Made by a program: the position numbers and the translations under genes
The notes under the pieces: model-generated
What the model was told of the DNA's origin: nothing
The model's input: only the letters and a program-made list of their open reading frames with translations
The model's database searches: none
Shown: in pieces, positions 43,238-52,195 of the stretch
Layout of the letters: the number at the start of each line of letters is the position of its first letter
How positions within the stretch are numbered: position 1 is the first letter of the stretch
Source of the DNA: JALEFZ01 sp039817415
GTDB lineage: Bacteria; Bacteroidota; Bacteroidia; J057
DNA: 64,000 nucleotides
Reading direction: 5' to 3'
Assembly: GCA_039817415.1 (NCBI GenBank)
Contig: JBCBVV010000008.1
Coordinates: 117,741-181,740 of the forward strand

Positions 43238-43271
43238 GATCAATAGTCCATGATTATGGATCAATAGTACA
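43238..43271 (+). promoter_or_regulatory. Candidate AraC-type operator, unit 3
   Basis: GATCAATAGTCCA (43238-43250) and GATCAATAGTACA (43259-43271) are 21 bp apart, differ at one base, and end 56 bp before the ATG at 43327. Confidence 0.62.
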
Positions 43272-43326
43272 CAAGGCAAATGCGTATAAATCAGAGGTTT
43301 GAGACGTTAACCTTAAATTTTTATTT

Positions 43327-45480
43327 ATGAAACGTCTTTATTTGATAATCCTGTTTTCAGGGTTTTCTTTTACGCTATTTGCCCAGTCTGTGGGCATCAA
43401 TGCCAATGGCGCCAATCCGGATTCAAGTGCCATTCTGGACATGCAATCTTCTACGAAGGGTATGCTGCTGCCCCGAATGACGACCGACCAGCGCAATGCC
43501 ATTAGAAAGCCAGCGCCGGGCTTGATGATCTACAACCTGGATGATTCGTGCTTCAATTATTATTCGGGGAATGAATGGATTCTGGATTGTGGTCTCGCTA
43601 ATGCTGAACCTGACATTGTCCCAGCTTCCTTGGGAGGCAGCAATAACGAAATTGGCACAGCCATCGAAACTGATGGGAATGGAAACCGCTTGGTTTTGGG
43701 TAATTTTAGTGGCTCCATTACCTTGGGGAATACAACCCTTGTCAGCAGCGGAAGCCAGGACGTCTTCCTGGCCAAAATCAATCCCCAAGGTCGTGTATTA
43801 TGGGCTGTGAAAGCAGGTGGAAGTAACACAGATGTTGGCAATGATCTTACGGTAGACGGGCAGGGGAATGTTTACATAACAGGAAACTTAACGGGAGGAT
43901 CAGCCAGTTTTGGAGCCACCACTTTGGTGGTTACAGGCTCCTCGGACGGTTTCCTCGCCAAAATTGACTCTTCAGGCCAGTTTGTTTGGGCCTTATTGAT
44001 AGATGGATCTATATCCGCTAGTTGTTCGGGAGTTGTGATAGATGCTGCTGGAAACCTCTTTCTAAGTTGCTCTGTGCGAGGAAGGATCACGATAGGCAGC
44101 TATTCTAATGGTGTTGGTTTTGGCTCTCAGTATGGCTTTATTACCGTCTATCTAAATTCTTCTGGTCAGGTATTCTATGGGACTACTGTCGCAGGGCCAT
44201 TTATTCAGTCCACAGCTGTCACGGTTGACGGTTTTGGCAACGATTACCATGTGGGTTATTTTTCTGGCGGTGCCTTTCCATTTCGTAACGATACATTGAG
44301 CGCTTTGGGCACAGTCGATCTATTTATAACTAAACTCCCCCAGAGTGCTGCTTTCTTATGGACGAGCCAAGCAGGAGGATTGAATGGAACTATCTTTGGT
44401 AATGATATTGCTGTCGATCCTGCAGGCAATTCGTATGTTACAGGTACCTTTAGCGGTACGATCAACTTTCAGTCTCTTTCTCTTACCAGCGGGGGCAATA
44501 CGGACGTTTTTGTTGCAAAGCTGAATCCTGCAGGTCAGTTTCAATGGGCAACTCTGGCAGGTGGAGCCAATCAGGATGAAGGATTGAGTATAACAATAGA
44601 TACTGATGGGAATAGCTATATCACGGGTACATACAATGGTTCTGCAAACTTTGGAGGTACCAACCTGACTAGCAGTGGTGGTACAGAGATTTTTGTAGCT
44701 AAATTGAACACTTCTGGACAGTTTGTTTGGGCCAAGGGTGGACCTGCGGGTAGTGCACAGGCAATTGATTTTGATGGTATCCTGAAAGCCCCCGTGCTTA
44801 CAGGAAGTTATTCAGGAACAGCAAATTTTGGTGGAAGGACCCTTACATCTCAGGGGAATAGCGATGTATTTGTATGGTCCCTGGCCGCAGAAGATGGGGG
44901 AGGGGTACGTATCGATAAAAATCTCTCTAGTACCCAGGACCAAGACAGAGATCCTGCCAATGAGCTTCAAAGCCTAAGTCTTAGTGGAAACCAACTCTCT
45001 CTCTCCAATGGGGGATCTGTGGACCTAAGTTCTTTCCTGGATAACACTGACAAGCAAACTCTAAGCTTAAGCAAAGATACCCTAAAATTGACCAATGGCG
45101 GTTCAGTTGTCCTTTCAGGAATCGCCATCCCAGACACAGCCTTGCCCATCCCCATTACCTTTCAAGGGTCGACCATCTTTGTCCATCCCGATGACAATGC
45201 GACCAATGTAAATTGGGCTACGGCGCAATCCACCTGTACCAACCTGACGGCTTTTGGCTTTTCGGACTGGTACCTGCCCTCACGGCTGGAATTGGACGCC
45301 ATTTACAAACAGTCCTACTACATCACCGGCTTGGCTCAGACCGCCCTGGTCAAATACTGGAGCAGCACTCAAATTGATGCCAACCGGGCCTATAGCCAAC
45401 GGCTAGATTATGGGGGACCAGCCCCTGATCCCAAGACCACAAACACCTCTCACAACTGTAGGTGCATCCGCAAAAACTAA
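43327..45480 (+). CDS. Secreted SBBP propeller protein with Lcl/DUF1566-like domain (propeller 2)
   Basis: A 717-residue exported protein; the signal peptide ends FTLFAQ. It has the common N-terminal module (VGINANGANPDSSAILDM), SBBP blades to about residue 525 (GNVYITGNLTGGSASFG, NTDVFVAKLNPAGQFQWAT), and a linker with repeated SLS strands (DQDRDPANELQSLSLSGNQ). The C-terminal domain is Lcl/DUF1566-like (DWYLPSRLELDAIYKQSY, VKYWSSTQ, HNCRCIRKN). It is a close duplicate of propeller 3, with differences bunched in residues about 260-350. It is 36 bp upstream of fibre 2 and behind the duplicated operator. A role as ligand-binding or structural partner of the fibre is inferred. Confidence 0.87.
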   Translation: MKRLYLIILFSGFSFTLFAQSVGINANGANPDSSAILDMQSSTKGMLLPRMTTDQRNAIRKPAPGLMIYNLDDSCFNYYSGNEWILDCGLANAEPDIVPASLGGSNNEIGTAIETDGNGNRLVLGNFSGSITLGNTTLVSSGSQDVFLAKINPQGRVLWAVKAGGSNTDVGNDLTVDGQGNVYITGNLTGGSASFGATTLVVTGSSDGFLAKIDSSGQFVWALLIDGSISASCSGVVIDAAGNLFLSCSVRGRITIGSYSNGVGFGSQYGFITVYLNSSGQVFYGTTVAGPFIQSTAVTVDGFGNDYHVGYFSGGAFPFRNDTLSALGTVDLFITKLPQSAAFLWTSQAGGLNGTIFGNDIAVDPAGNSYVTGTFSGTINFQSLSLTSGGNTDVFVAKLNPAGQFQWATLAGGANQDEGLSITIDTDGNSYITGTYNGSANFGGTNLTSSGGTEIFVAKLNTSGQFVWAKGGPAGSAQAIDFDGILKAPVLTGSYSGTANFGGRTLTSQGNSDVFVWSLAAEDGGGVRIDKNLSSTQDQDRDPANELQSLSLSGNQLSLSNGGSVDLSSFLDNTDKQTLSLSKDTLKLTNGGSVVLSGIAIPDTALPIPITFQGSTIFVHPDDNATNVNWATAQSTCTNLTAFGFSDWYLPSRLELDAIYKQSYYITGLAQTALVKYWSSTQIDANRAYSQRLDYGGPAPDPKTTNTSHNCRCIRKN

Positions 45481-45516
45481 GCTTTCCATTTTTCATCAAC
45501 TACTAAGAACAACATC

Positions 45517-47511
45517 ATGCAACATATAAAATCAGTTCTGTTCATCCTGATTATTGGATTTTTGTCAACCCAGACAAGTTTTGCACAAAGCTTCAACCTC
45601 CTCCAGGGAACAGGAGCAGGTAGCTCCCTCAGCACGGGAAATAGAAACACCATCATCGGAGACTCTGCAGGTGTTTCAGTTACAACAGGAAACTTTAACA
45701 CACTCTTAGGATTTGGGGCAGGGAGGTTCAATACTACCCGAGAACTCACAGCCATCGGCTATTATGCAGGATACCGAAATACAACTGCAACGGACAATAC
45801 CTTTGTTGGAGCCGAAGCTGGAATGTCAAACACAGGTACGGACAATACCTTTGTAGGGGCTGAAGCTGGGGAAGCAAACACTACGGGTACTAACAATACC
45901 TTTGTGGGAGAAGAGGCAGGGCAGGCGAATGTGAGCGGTAGCCAAAATGTATTCATTGGTGAAGATGCTGGCTTCGATAATACAAGTGGAGATGACAATA
46001 CCTTTGTTGGTAGGAGGTCTGGGTATTTTAATACTACTGGGTATCAAAACACCTTTGTAGGAAATGATGCAGGTACTGATAATACCACTGGACATCACAA
46101 TACTGCGCTGGGAGACTCTGCAGGTCTAGACAATAGTGTAGGCCTCTACAATACCTTCATAGGCGCAGGTTCCGGGGCGGTCACCGAGTACGCGGATTAC
46201 AATACCTTTATTGGGGCCTATGCCGGCTTTGACAACAACCGACTCAACTTGACAACCAATGCCAACCGCAACACCTATGTGGGATTCAGGGCAGGCTACA
46301 CCAATCGTGATGGACAGGACAATGTAGGGATGGGGGCATATTCCGATTTCAACAACACAGACAGGTCTCGCTGTACCTTCATTGGAGCTGCAAGCACTCC
46401 TGCTGAGAATGATGTAACCTCATTTGGGTACAGCAATTATAATGGTGGCCAATACGGCATTACCATTGGTAGCCAACTGGACTTACGAGCCATCGGAGCC
46501 ATTGGGATCGGGCGTACAGCCAAACTGAACAACGGAGCCAGGTATGCGATTGGAATTGGATATACCGTCGATGTAGACAGCACAGATGCCATCGGTATTG
46601 GCAGAACCGCCAACGTCAAGGGGAGAAACAGCATCGGTATTGGAGCCTCGACCACCGTAACTGAGGATGATGTAACCTCAATAGGATACAGTAATTCTAA
46701 CAGTGGCCAGTATGGCGTCACCATCGGTAGTCAACTGACCCTACAAGCGATAGGAGCGATTGGCATTGGACGTACAACCAACGTGAATGATGGGTCTGAC
46801 TATGCGATTGGAATTGGATATGCCGTTAATGTGGACAGCACCAACGCCATTGCTATAGGCCGATCCACCATTGTAAGTGGGAGAAGCAGCATCAGCTTTG
46901 GGGCAAACAATAGGGTAAGTGGCTCCAATTCTATTTTGATAGGAAGCAATTATACCTTGTCAGAGAAAAACCAGGTGTTTGTAGGGAATGTCTCTACCAG
47001 TACAATTGGTGGGACTGTCAACTGGACGGCCCTCTCCGATGGCCGCTTCAAAAGAGAGGTCAAAGAGGACATCCCAGGCTTGGACTTTATCAATGCCCTT
47101 CGTCCGGTGAGCTACCAATTTGACCTGGACAGCATGCAGGCATTCAACGGAAATGATTCCCTTTCCCAAGAATTAAGAGCTGGAGCAGCGCGCAAGGCTC
47201 AAACGAGATTTAGTGGCTTCATTGCCCAGGAAGTGGAAGAGGCTGCCCAGAACATGGGTTATGATTTCAGCGGAGTGAAGATCCCTGAAGACTCTGAGAA
47301 CCAAGCTTATGGCCTGCGCTATGCAGAATTTGTGGTACCCTTGACCAAAGCTGTCCAAGAACTCAATGAAAAATTAGAACAAAAGGAGAAACAGATAAGG
47401 GCTTACGAACAGCAATTTGCTCAATACCAAGAACTCTTAACAAAATTGTCCGCTCGCCTGGATCAGGTAGAAAAAAATCAGATGGCTCCTGTGCTGTCCC
47501 TCCAGGACTGA
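45517..47511 (+). CDS. Secreted repeat fibre with S74 auto-chaperone domain (fibre 2)
   Basis: A 664-residue exported protein; the signal peptide ends QTSFAQ. Seventeen-residue repeats (DNTFVGAEAGEANTTGT type) form the first half. A second repeat class (YAIGIGYTVDVDSTDAIGIG) forms a beta-roll in which a block of about 78 residues is present twice, once more than in fibre 3. The S74 domain begins at about 500 with S507-D508 in LSDGRFKREV, followed by GFIAQEVEEAAQNMG. The C-terminal coil (LEQKEKQIRAYEQQFAQYQ) and tail differ from fibres 1 and 3. Surface fibre or adhesin is the likely role by family. Confidence 0.87.
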   Translation: MQHIKSVLFILIIGFLSTQTSFAQSFNLLQGTGAGSSLSTGNRNTIIGDSAGVSVTTGNFNTLLGFGAGRFNTTRELTAIGYYAGYRNTTATDNTFVGAEAGMSNTGTDNTFVGAEAGEANTTGTNNTFVGEEAGQANVSGSQNVFIGEDAGFDNTSGDDNTFVGRRSGYFNTTGYQNTFVGNDAGTDNTTGHHNTALGDSAGLDNSVGLYNTFIGAGSGAVTEYADYNTFIGAYAGFDNNRLNLTTNANRNTYVGFRAGYTNRDGQDNVGMGAYSDFNNTDRSRCTFIGAASTPAENDVTSFGYSNYNGGQYGITIGSQLDLRAIGAIGIGRTAKLNNGARYAIGIGYTVDVDSTDAIGIGRTANVKGRNSIGIGASTTVTEDDVTSIGYSNSNSGQYGVTIGSQLTLQAIGAIGIGRTTNVNDGSDYAIGIGYAVNVDSTNAIAIGRSTIVSGRSSISFGANNRVSGSNSILIGSNYTLSEKNQVFVGNVSTSTIGGTVNWTALSDGRFKREVKEDIPGLDFINALRPVSYQFDLDSMQAFNGNDSLSQELRAGAARKAQTRFSGFIAQEVEEAAQNMGYDFSGVKIPEDSENQAYGLRYAEFVVPLTKAVQELNEKLEQKEKQIRAYEQQFAQYQELLTKLSARLDQVEKNQMAPVLSLQD

Positions 47512-47550
47512 AAAGAGAGTGAAAGGTAGACGTTTCTTTTTTTTATTGAG

Positions 47551-47582
47551 TCCCCTTTCCGCAAGGAAATGGGGATTTTTTT
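47551..47582 (+). terminator. Terminator of the propeller 2 / fibre 2 unit
   Basis: The same GCAA-capped hairpin and T run as at 43199-43230. Confidence 0.9.
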
Positions 47583-47589
47583 CTGTCCT

Positions 47590-47623
47590 GATCAATAATC
47601 CATGCTTTTGGATCAATAGTACA
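47590..47623 (+). promoter_or_regulatory. Candidate AraC-type operator, unit 4
   Basis: GATCAATAATCCA (47590-47602) and GATCAATAGTACA (47611-47623), 21 bp apart, end 56 bp before the ATG at 47679. The spacer differs from unit 3 (TGCTTTTG in place of TGATTATG) while the repeats are kept. Confidence 0.62.
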
Positions 47624-47678
47624 CAAGGCAAAGGCTTATAAATCAGAGGTTTGAGACGTTAACCTTAAATTTTTATTT

Positions 47679-49835
47679 ATGAAACGTCTTTGTCTGATAA
47701 TCCTGTTTTCAGGGTTTTCTCTTACGCTATTTGCCCAGTCTGTGGGCATCAATGCCAATGGCACCAATCCGGATTCAAGTGCAATCCTTGATCTAAAGTC
47801 TTCCTCAAAGGGTATGCTGCTGCCCCGAATGACGACCGACCAGCGCGATGCCATTAGAAAGCCAGCGCCGGGCTTGATGATCTACAACCTGGATGATTCA
47901 TGCTTCAATTATTATTCGGGGAATGAATGGATTCTGGATTGTGGTCTCGCTAATGCTGAACCTGAAATATCGCCAGCTTCCTTGGGAGGCAGCAATAACG
48001 AAATTGGCACAGCCATCGAAACTGATGGGAATGGAAACCGCTTGGTTTTGGGCAGTTTTAGTGGCTCCACTACCTTGGGGAATACAACCCTTGTCAGCAG
48101 CGGAAGCCTGGACATCTTCCTGGCCAAAATCAATCCCCAAGGTCGTGTATTATGGGCTGTGAAAGCAGGTGGAAGTAGCCTAGATATTGGCAATGATCTT
48201 ACGGTAGACGGGCAGGGGAATGTTTACATAACAGGATTCTTATCGGGAGGATCAGCCAGTTTTGGAGACACCACTTTGGTGGTTACAGGCTCCACGGACG
48301 GTTTCCTCGCCAAAATTGACCCTTCAGGCCAGTTTGTTTGGGCCATATTGATAGATGGATCTATATCCGCTAGTTGTTCGGGAGTTGCGTCAGATGCTGC
48401 TGGAAACCTCTTTCTAAGTTGCTCTGTGCGAGGCAATATCACGATAGGCAGCTATTTTAATTTTGTTGGTAGTAGCACTCAATATGGCTTTGTTACCGTC
48501 AAACTAAATTCCTCTGGTCAGGTAATGTCTGAGTATAGTGCCTTAGGGCCTGCATCTATTCAGTCCACAGCTGTCGCGGTTGACGGTTTAGGCAACGATT
48601 ACCATGTGGGTTATTTTTCTAGCGGTGCCTTTCCATTTGATTTCGATACATTGAGCGCTTCGGGCACAGTCGATCTATTTATAACTAAAGCCAACGGAAG
48701 TTCGAGTTTTGTTTGGACGAGGCAGGCAGGAGGATTGAATGGAACTATCTTTGGCTATGACATTGCTGTTGATCCTGCAGGCAATTCGTATGTTACAGGT
48801 ACCTTTAACGGTACGATCAACTTTCAGTCTCTTTCTCTTACCAGCGGGGGCAGTACGGACGTTTTTGTTGCAAAGCTGAATCCTTCAGGTCAGTTTCAAT
48901 GGGCAACTCTGGCAGGTGGAGCCAACGGGGATGAAGGATTGGGTATAACGATAGATACTGATGGGAATAGCTATATCACGGGTACATACAATGGTTCTGC
49001 AAACTTTGGAGGTACCAACCTGACTAGCAGTGGTAGTACAGAGATTTTTGTAGCTAAATTGAACACTTCTGGACAGTTTGTTTGGGCCAAGGGTGGACCT
49101 GCGGGTAGTGTACAGGCAATTGATTTTGATGGTATCCTGAAAGCCCCCGTGCTTACAGGATACTATTCAGGAACAGCAAATTTTGGTGGAAAAACCCTTA
49201 CATCTCAGGGGAGTATTGATGCATTTGTATGGTCCCTGGCCGCAGAAGATGGGGGAGGGGTACGTATCGATAAAAATCTCTCTAATACCCAGGACCAAGA
49301 CAGAGATCCTGCCAATGAGCTTCAAAGCCTAAGTCTTAGTGGAAACCAACTCTCTCTCTCCAATGGGGGATCTGTGGACCTAAGTTCCTTCCTGGATAAC
49401 ACTGACAACCAAAACCTAAGCTTAAGTAAAGATACCCTAAAATTGACCAATGGCGGTTCAGTTGTCCTTTCAGGAATCGCCATCCCAGACACAGCCTTGC
49501 CCATCCCCATTACCTTTCAAGGGTCGACTATCTTTGTCCATCCCGATGACAATGGTAGTAATGTAAATTGGGCTACGGCGCAATCCACCTGTGCCAACCT
49601 GACGGCCTTTGGCTTTTCGGACTGGTACCTGCCCTCCCGACTGGAATTGGATGCCATGTACAAACAGTCCTACTACATCACCGGCTTGTCTCAGACCGCC
49701 CTGGTCAAATACTGGAGCAGCACTCAAATTGATGCCAATACTGCCTACAGCCAAAGGCTGGATTATGGGGGACCGGATCCCGATCCTAAAACAGTAAATG
49801 CCGGCCACAATTGCAGGTGCATCCGCAAAAACTAG
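47679..49835 (+). CDS. Secreted SBBP propeller protein with Lcl/DUF1566-like domain (propeller 3)
   Basis: A 718-residue duplicate of propeller 2 with the same order: signal peptide ending LTLFAQ, common N-terminal module, SBBP blades, DQDRDPANELQ linker, and a C-terminal Lcl/DUF1566-like domain ending HNCRCIRKN. Most of the chain is identical to propeller 2, but residues about 260-350 differ strongly: SYFNFVGSSTQYGF against SYSNGVGFGSQYGF, and ITKANGSSSFVWTRQ against ITKLPQSAAFLWTSQ. That stretch would lie in adjacent blades. The gene is 36 bp upstream of fibre 3 and shares its operator. Diversification after duplication or gene conversion is inferred. Confidence 0.87.
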   Translation: MKRLCLIILFSGFSLTLFAQSVGINANGTNPDSSAILDLKSSSKGMLLPRMTTDQRDAIRKPAPGLMIYNLDDSCFNYYSGNEWILDCGLANAEPEISPASLGGSNNEIGTAIETDGNGNRLVLGSFSGSTTLGNTTLVSSGSLDIFLAKINPQGRVLWAVKAGGSSLDIGNDLTVDGQGNVYITGFLSGGSASFGDTTLVVTGSTDGFLAKIDPSGQFVWAILIDGSISASCSGVASDAAGNLFLSCSVRGNITIGSYFNFVGSSTQYGFVTVKLNSSGQVMSEYSALGPASIQSTAVAVDGLGNDYHVGYFSSGAFPFDFDTLSASGTVDLFITKANGSSSFVWTRQAGGLNGTIFGYDIAVDPAGNSYVTGTFNGTINFQSLSLTSGGSTDVFVAKLNPSGQFQWATLAGGANGDEGLGITIDTDGNSYITGTYNGSANFGGTNLTSSGSTEIFVAKLNTSGQFVWAKGGPAGSVQAIDFDGILKAPVLTGYYSGTANFGGKTLTSQGSIDAFVWSLAAEDGGGVRIDKNLSNTQDQDRDPANELQSLSLSGNQLSLSNGGSVDLSSFLDNTDNQNLSLSKDTLKLTNGGSVVLSGIAIPDTALPIPITFQGSTIFVHPDDNGSNVNWATAQSTCANLTAFGFSDWYLPSRLELDAMYKQSYYITGLSQTALVKYWSSTQIDANTAYSQRLDYGGPDPDPKTVNAGHNCRCIRKN

Positions 49836-49871
49836 GCTTTCAATTTTTCATCAACTACTAAGAACAACATC

Positions 49872-51632
49872 ATGCAACATATAAAATCAGTTCTGTTCAT
49901 CCTGATCATCGGATTTTTATCAACTCATACAACATTTGCCCAAAGCTTCAACCGGGTATTGGGAACAGGAGCAGGTAGCTCCCTCAGCACGGGAAATAGA
50001 AATACGATGATCGGAGACTCCGCAGGTGTCTCAGTTACAACAGGAACTTTCAACACATTTCTTGGATTTGGGGCAGGGCGGTTTAGTACTGCCCGAGACC
50101 TTACTGCCATCGGCTATTATGCAGGATACCGAAATACCACCGGATTTGACAATACCTTTATTGGCGCTGAAGCAGGGAAGTCCAATACCACCGCAGGGGA
50201 CAATACATTTATAGGAGTTAAGGCAGGTGAGTTCAACACAACTGGCTCCGATAACACCTTTGTGGGAGAAGAAGCTGGTGCTACAAACACCACTGGAGAC
50301 GACAATACATTTATAGGGGAAGATGCAGGAAAAGACAATACAACAGGTTATGACAATACCTTTGTAGGTAATGCATCAGGTACATTTTCGACTACTGGAT
50401 ATAGAAATACTGGAGTTGGGAGCCTGGCACTACTGGATGTTAGTACTGGACATCACAACACTGGTATCGGGGATTCTGCTGGAGTTGATGTGGGTTCTGG
50501 CCTCTACAATACCTTCATAGGCGCAGCTTCCGGGGCAGCCACTGAGCATGCGGATTACAATACTTTCGTTGGGGCCTATGCTGGCTGGGAAAACAACCGA
50601 ACCAACTCTACCACCAATGCCAACCGCAATACCTATGTGGGATTCAGGGCAGGCTACAACAATCGTGATGGACAGGACAATGTTGGGATGGGGGCCTATT
50701 CCGATTTCAACAACACAGACAGGTCTCGCTGTACCTTCATTGGAGCTGCAAGCACTCCTGCTGAGAATGATGTAACTTCATTTGGATACAGCAATTTCAA
50801 TAGTGGCCAGTACGGCATCACCATTGGTAGCCAACTGGACTTACGAGCGATAGGAGCCATTGGGATCGGACGGACAGCCAAGGTAAACAGCGATGCCAAC
50901 TATGCCATTGGAATAGGCTACGCTGTGGACATAGACAGCACAGATGCCATTGGGATTGGCCGTGGGACAGACCTCGCAGGCAGAAACAGCATCAGCATAG
51001 GAGCCAACAATGTGCTATCAGGGTCCAATTCCATTGTGATCGGAAGCAACAACAACCTGACAGGTGATGGCCAGGTATTCCTTGGGAATCCATCCACCCA
51101 GTCCATCGGAGGCACCGTGAACTGGACCGCCCTTTCAGATGGGAGATTTAAAAGGAATATACAAGAAGACATTCCTGGCCTGGATTTTATCCAAGCCTTA
51201 CGTCCCGTCAGCTACCAGTTTGACCTGGACCAGATGTATCGTTTCAATGGAATTGATTCCTTGAGCAAGGATCTCCAGAAAGGTGCAGCTCAAAAATCCC
51301 AAACCAGATTTACAGGCTTTATTGCACAAGAGGTGCAACGTGCGGCCCACAACCTTGGCTATGACTTCAGCGGAGTGAAAATCCCAGAGGACACAACCAA
51401 TCAGGCCTATGGCATCCGCTATGCAGAGTTTGTGGTGCCCCTGACCAAGGCCGTTCAAGAACTCAATCAAAAAGTGGAAGAACAACAGCAAATCATGTTC
51501 AGCCAGGCAGAACAATTGGAAAAATACCAAAGAAATGCCGAGCAAACTCAGAAGATGATGTCAGAGCTTTCGGCCCGTCTGGATGCCCTTGAACAATCAC
51601 AGATTTATCCGACCATTTCCATTCGTGACTAA
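49872..51632 (+). CDS. Secreted repeat fibre with S74 auto-chaperone domain (fibre 3)
   Basis: A 586-residue exported fibre; the signal peptide ends TTFAQ. The N-terminal third and the central block (CTFIGAASTPAENDVTSFGY) are nearly identical to fibre 2. The S74 domain carries S422-D423 in LSDGRFKRNI and diverges in DNA from both other fibres. The C-terminal coil (NAEQTQKMMSELSARLDALE) and the tail IYPTISIRD, plus 49 bp beyond the stop, match fibre 1. It is therefore a mosaic gene. All parts expected for a self-processing trimeric fibre are present. Confidence 0.87.
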   Translation: MQHIKSVLFILIIGFLSTHTTFAQSFNRVLGTGAGSSLSTGNRNTMIGDSAGVSVTTGTFNTFLGFGAGRFSTARDLTAIGYYAGYRNTTGFDNTFIGAEAGKSNTTAGDNTFIGVKAGEFNTTGSDNTFVGEEAGATNTTGDDNTFIGEDAGKDNTTGYDNTFVGNASGTFSTTGYRNTGVGSLALLDVSTGHHNTGIGDSAGVDVGSGLYNTFIGAASGAATEHADYNTFVGAYAGWENNRTNSTTNANRNTYVGFRAGYNNRDGQDNVGMGAYSDFNNTDRSRCTFIGAASTPAENDVTSFGYSNFNSGQYGITIGSQLDLRAIGAIGIGRTAKVNSDANYAIGIGYAVDIDSTDAIGIGRGTDLAGRNSISIGANNVLSGSNSIVIGSNNNLTGDGQVFLGNPSTQSIGGTVNWTALSDGRFKRNIQEDIPGLDFIQALRPVSYQFDLDQMYRFNGIDSLSKDLQKGAAQKSQTRFTGFIAQEVQRAAHNLGYDFSGVKIPEDTTNQAYGIRYAEFVVPLTKAVQELNQKVEEQQQIMFSQAEQLEKYQRNAEQTQKMMSELSARLDALEQSQIYPTISIRD

Positions 51633-51681
51633 GCAGGCGAAACCTCCCTTGTCCTTCCCTCAATTGATCGTTGGGGCAGGT
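51633..51681 (+). repeat. Shared 3' flank of fibre 3 (copy B)
   Basis: Identical over 49 bp to 37150-37198 downstream of fibre 1. An AAACCTCC/GGAGGTTT pairing with a long loop just here may act as a weak terminator. Confidence 0.88.
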
Positions 51682-51761
51682 CGACAGGCCTATCCCGGGG
51701 GAGGTTTTCCTTATTCTATTGGGAGAAGCGTACCTCTATAGGGTGATCCATAAAGTCCCTG

Positions 51762-52008
51762 ATGAAGCCTATTCATTTTATTTTGCTGCTACTACCTCTA
51801 ACTTGTATCCAACCTAACAGCCTCTGGGCGCAATCAGCTTTACCTCCACAAGAGCAAAACACAGAAGCACCAATGCCGTATCGAAGCGTTAGAAGAAGAA
51901 AAGAAAGTGCAACAAGCAAAGGTTGAAATTTTACATGTCAAACCAGAGCAACTACAAACTTTGGAAGCCCGCCTCCAAACGCCAAAAACCGCAATGGTTA
52001 AGCCTTAA
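51762..52008 (+). pseudogene. Remnant of a further secreted fibre gene
   Basis: An ATG at 51762 gives a clear signal peptide (MKPIHFILLLLPLTC...LWAQ) and stops after 54 codons at 51926. A second frame over the same DNA continues CRIEALEEEKKVQQAKVE, then LEARLQTPKTAMVKP, to a stop at 52008. This matches the coiled-coil ending of the 56419 fibre (RIEALEAANAAMQ ... LEARLQALETQSKTMLK). The simplest reading is that a fibre gene lost its middle and was frameshifted, leaving only signal peptide and stalk end. Neither frame is likely to make a functional fibre. Confidence 0.55.
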
Positions 52009-52195
52009 CATTCGTTTCGCATTTTTGATCAGATTCCCTGCTTAAACGGCAGGAAATTTTTATAAGACATTAGAAATAGCCATCTATCAAAATAATTTCG
52101 GCACTCTTCTTACCTTTTGTTATAGTCAGCAATCCTTGTAGTTGGGAAAAGAAATACATAACAGTATATTTCTCTCCTAGCTTTTAAAGCTGCTT
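52009..52195. other. Intergenic region before regulator 3
   Basis: AT-rich sequence of 187 bp. It holds a short GATTCCCTGCTT...GGCAGGAAATTTTTAT hairpin-like stretch near 52030-52062 that may terminate upstream transcription. No gene seen. Confidence 0.4.

Larger units (their letters stand above)
43171..47520 (+). repeat. 4.35-kb tandem duplication, copy 1
   Basis: From AAGGTAGACG (overlapping the preceding stop codon) through terminator, operator, propeller 2 and fibre 2, the sequence is repeated from 47523 at an offset of 4352-4355 bp. The leaders are almost identical. The similarity falls in the middle blades and at the 3' end of the fibre gene. Confidence 0.88.
47523..51632 (+). repeat. 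4.35-kb tandem duplication, copy 2
   Basis: The second copy of terminator, operator, propeller and fibre. Offset is 4352 bp up to the propeller start and 4355 bp from the propeller end, reflecting one extra codon. Its fibre gene lacks one 78-residue block and ends like fibre 1 rather than fibre 2. Confidence 0.88.

Noticed and set aside
33172..49835. Type IX secretion sorting domains at the ends of the propeller proteins
   Set aside because: The endings (HNCRCVRRN / HNCRCIRKN) belong to the Lcl/DUF1566-like domain and do not show the type A or B sorting pattern.
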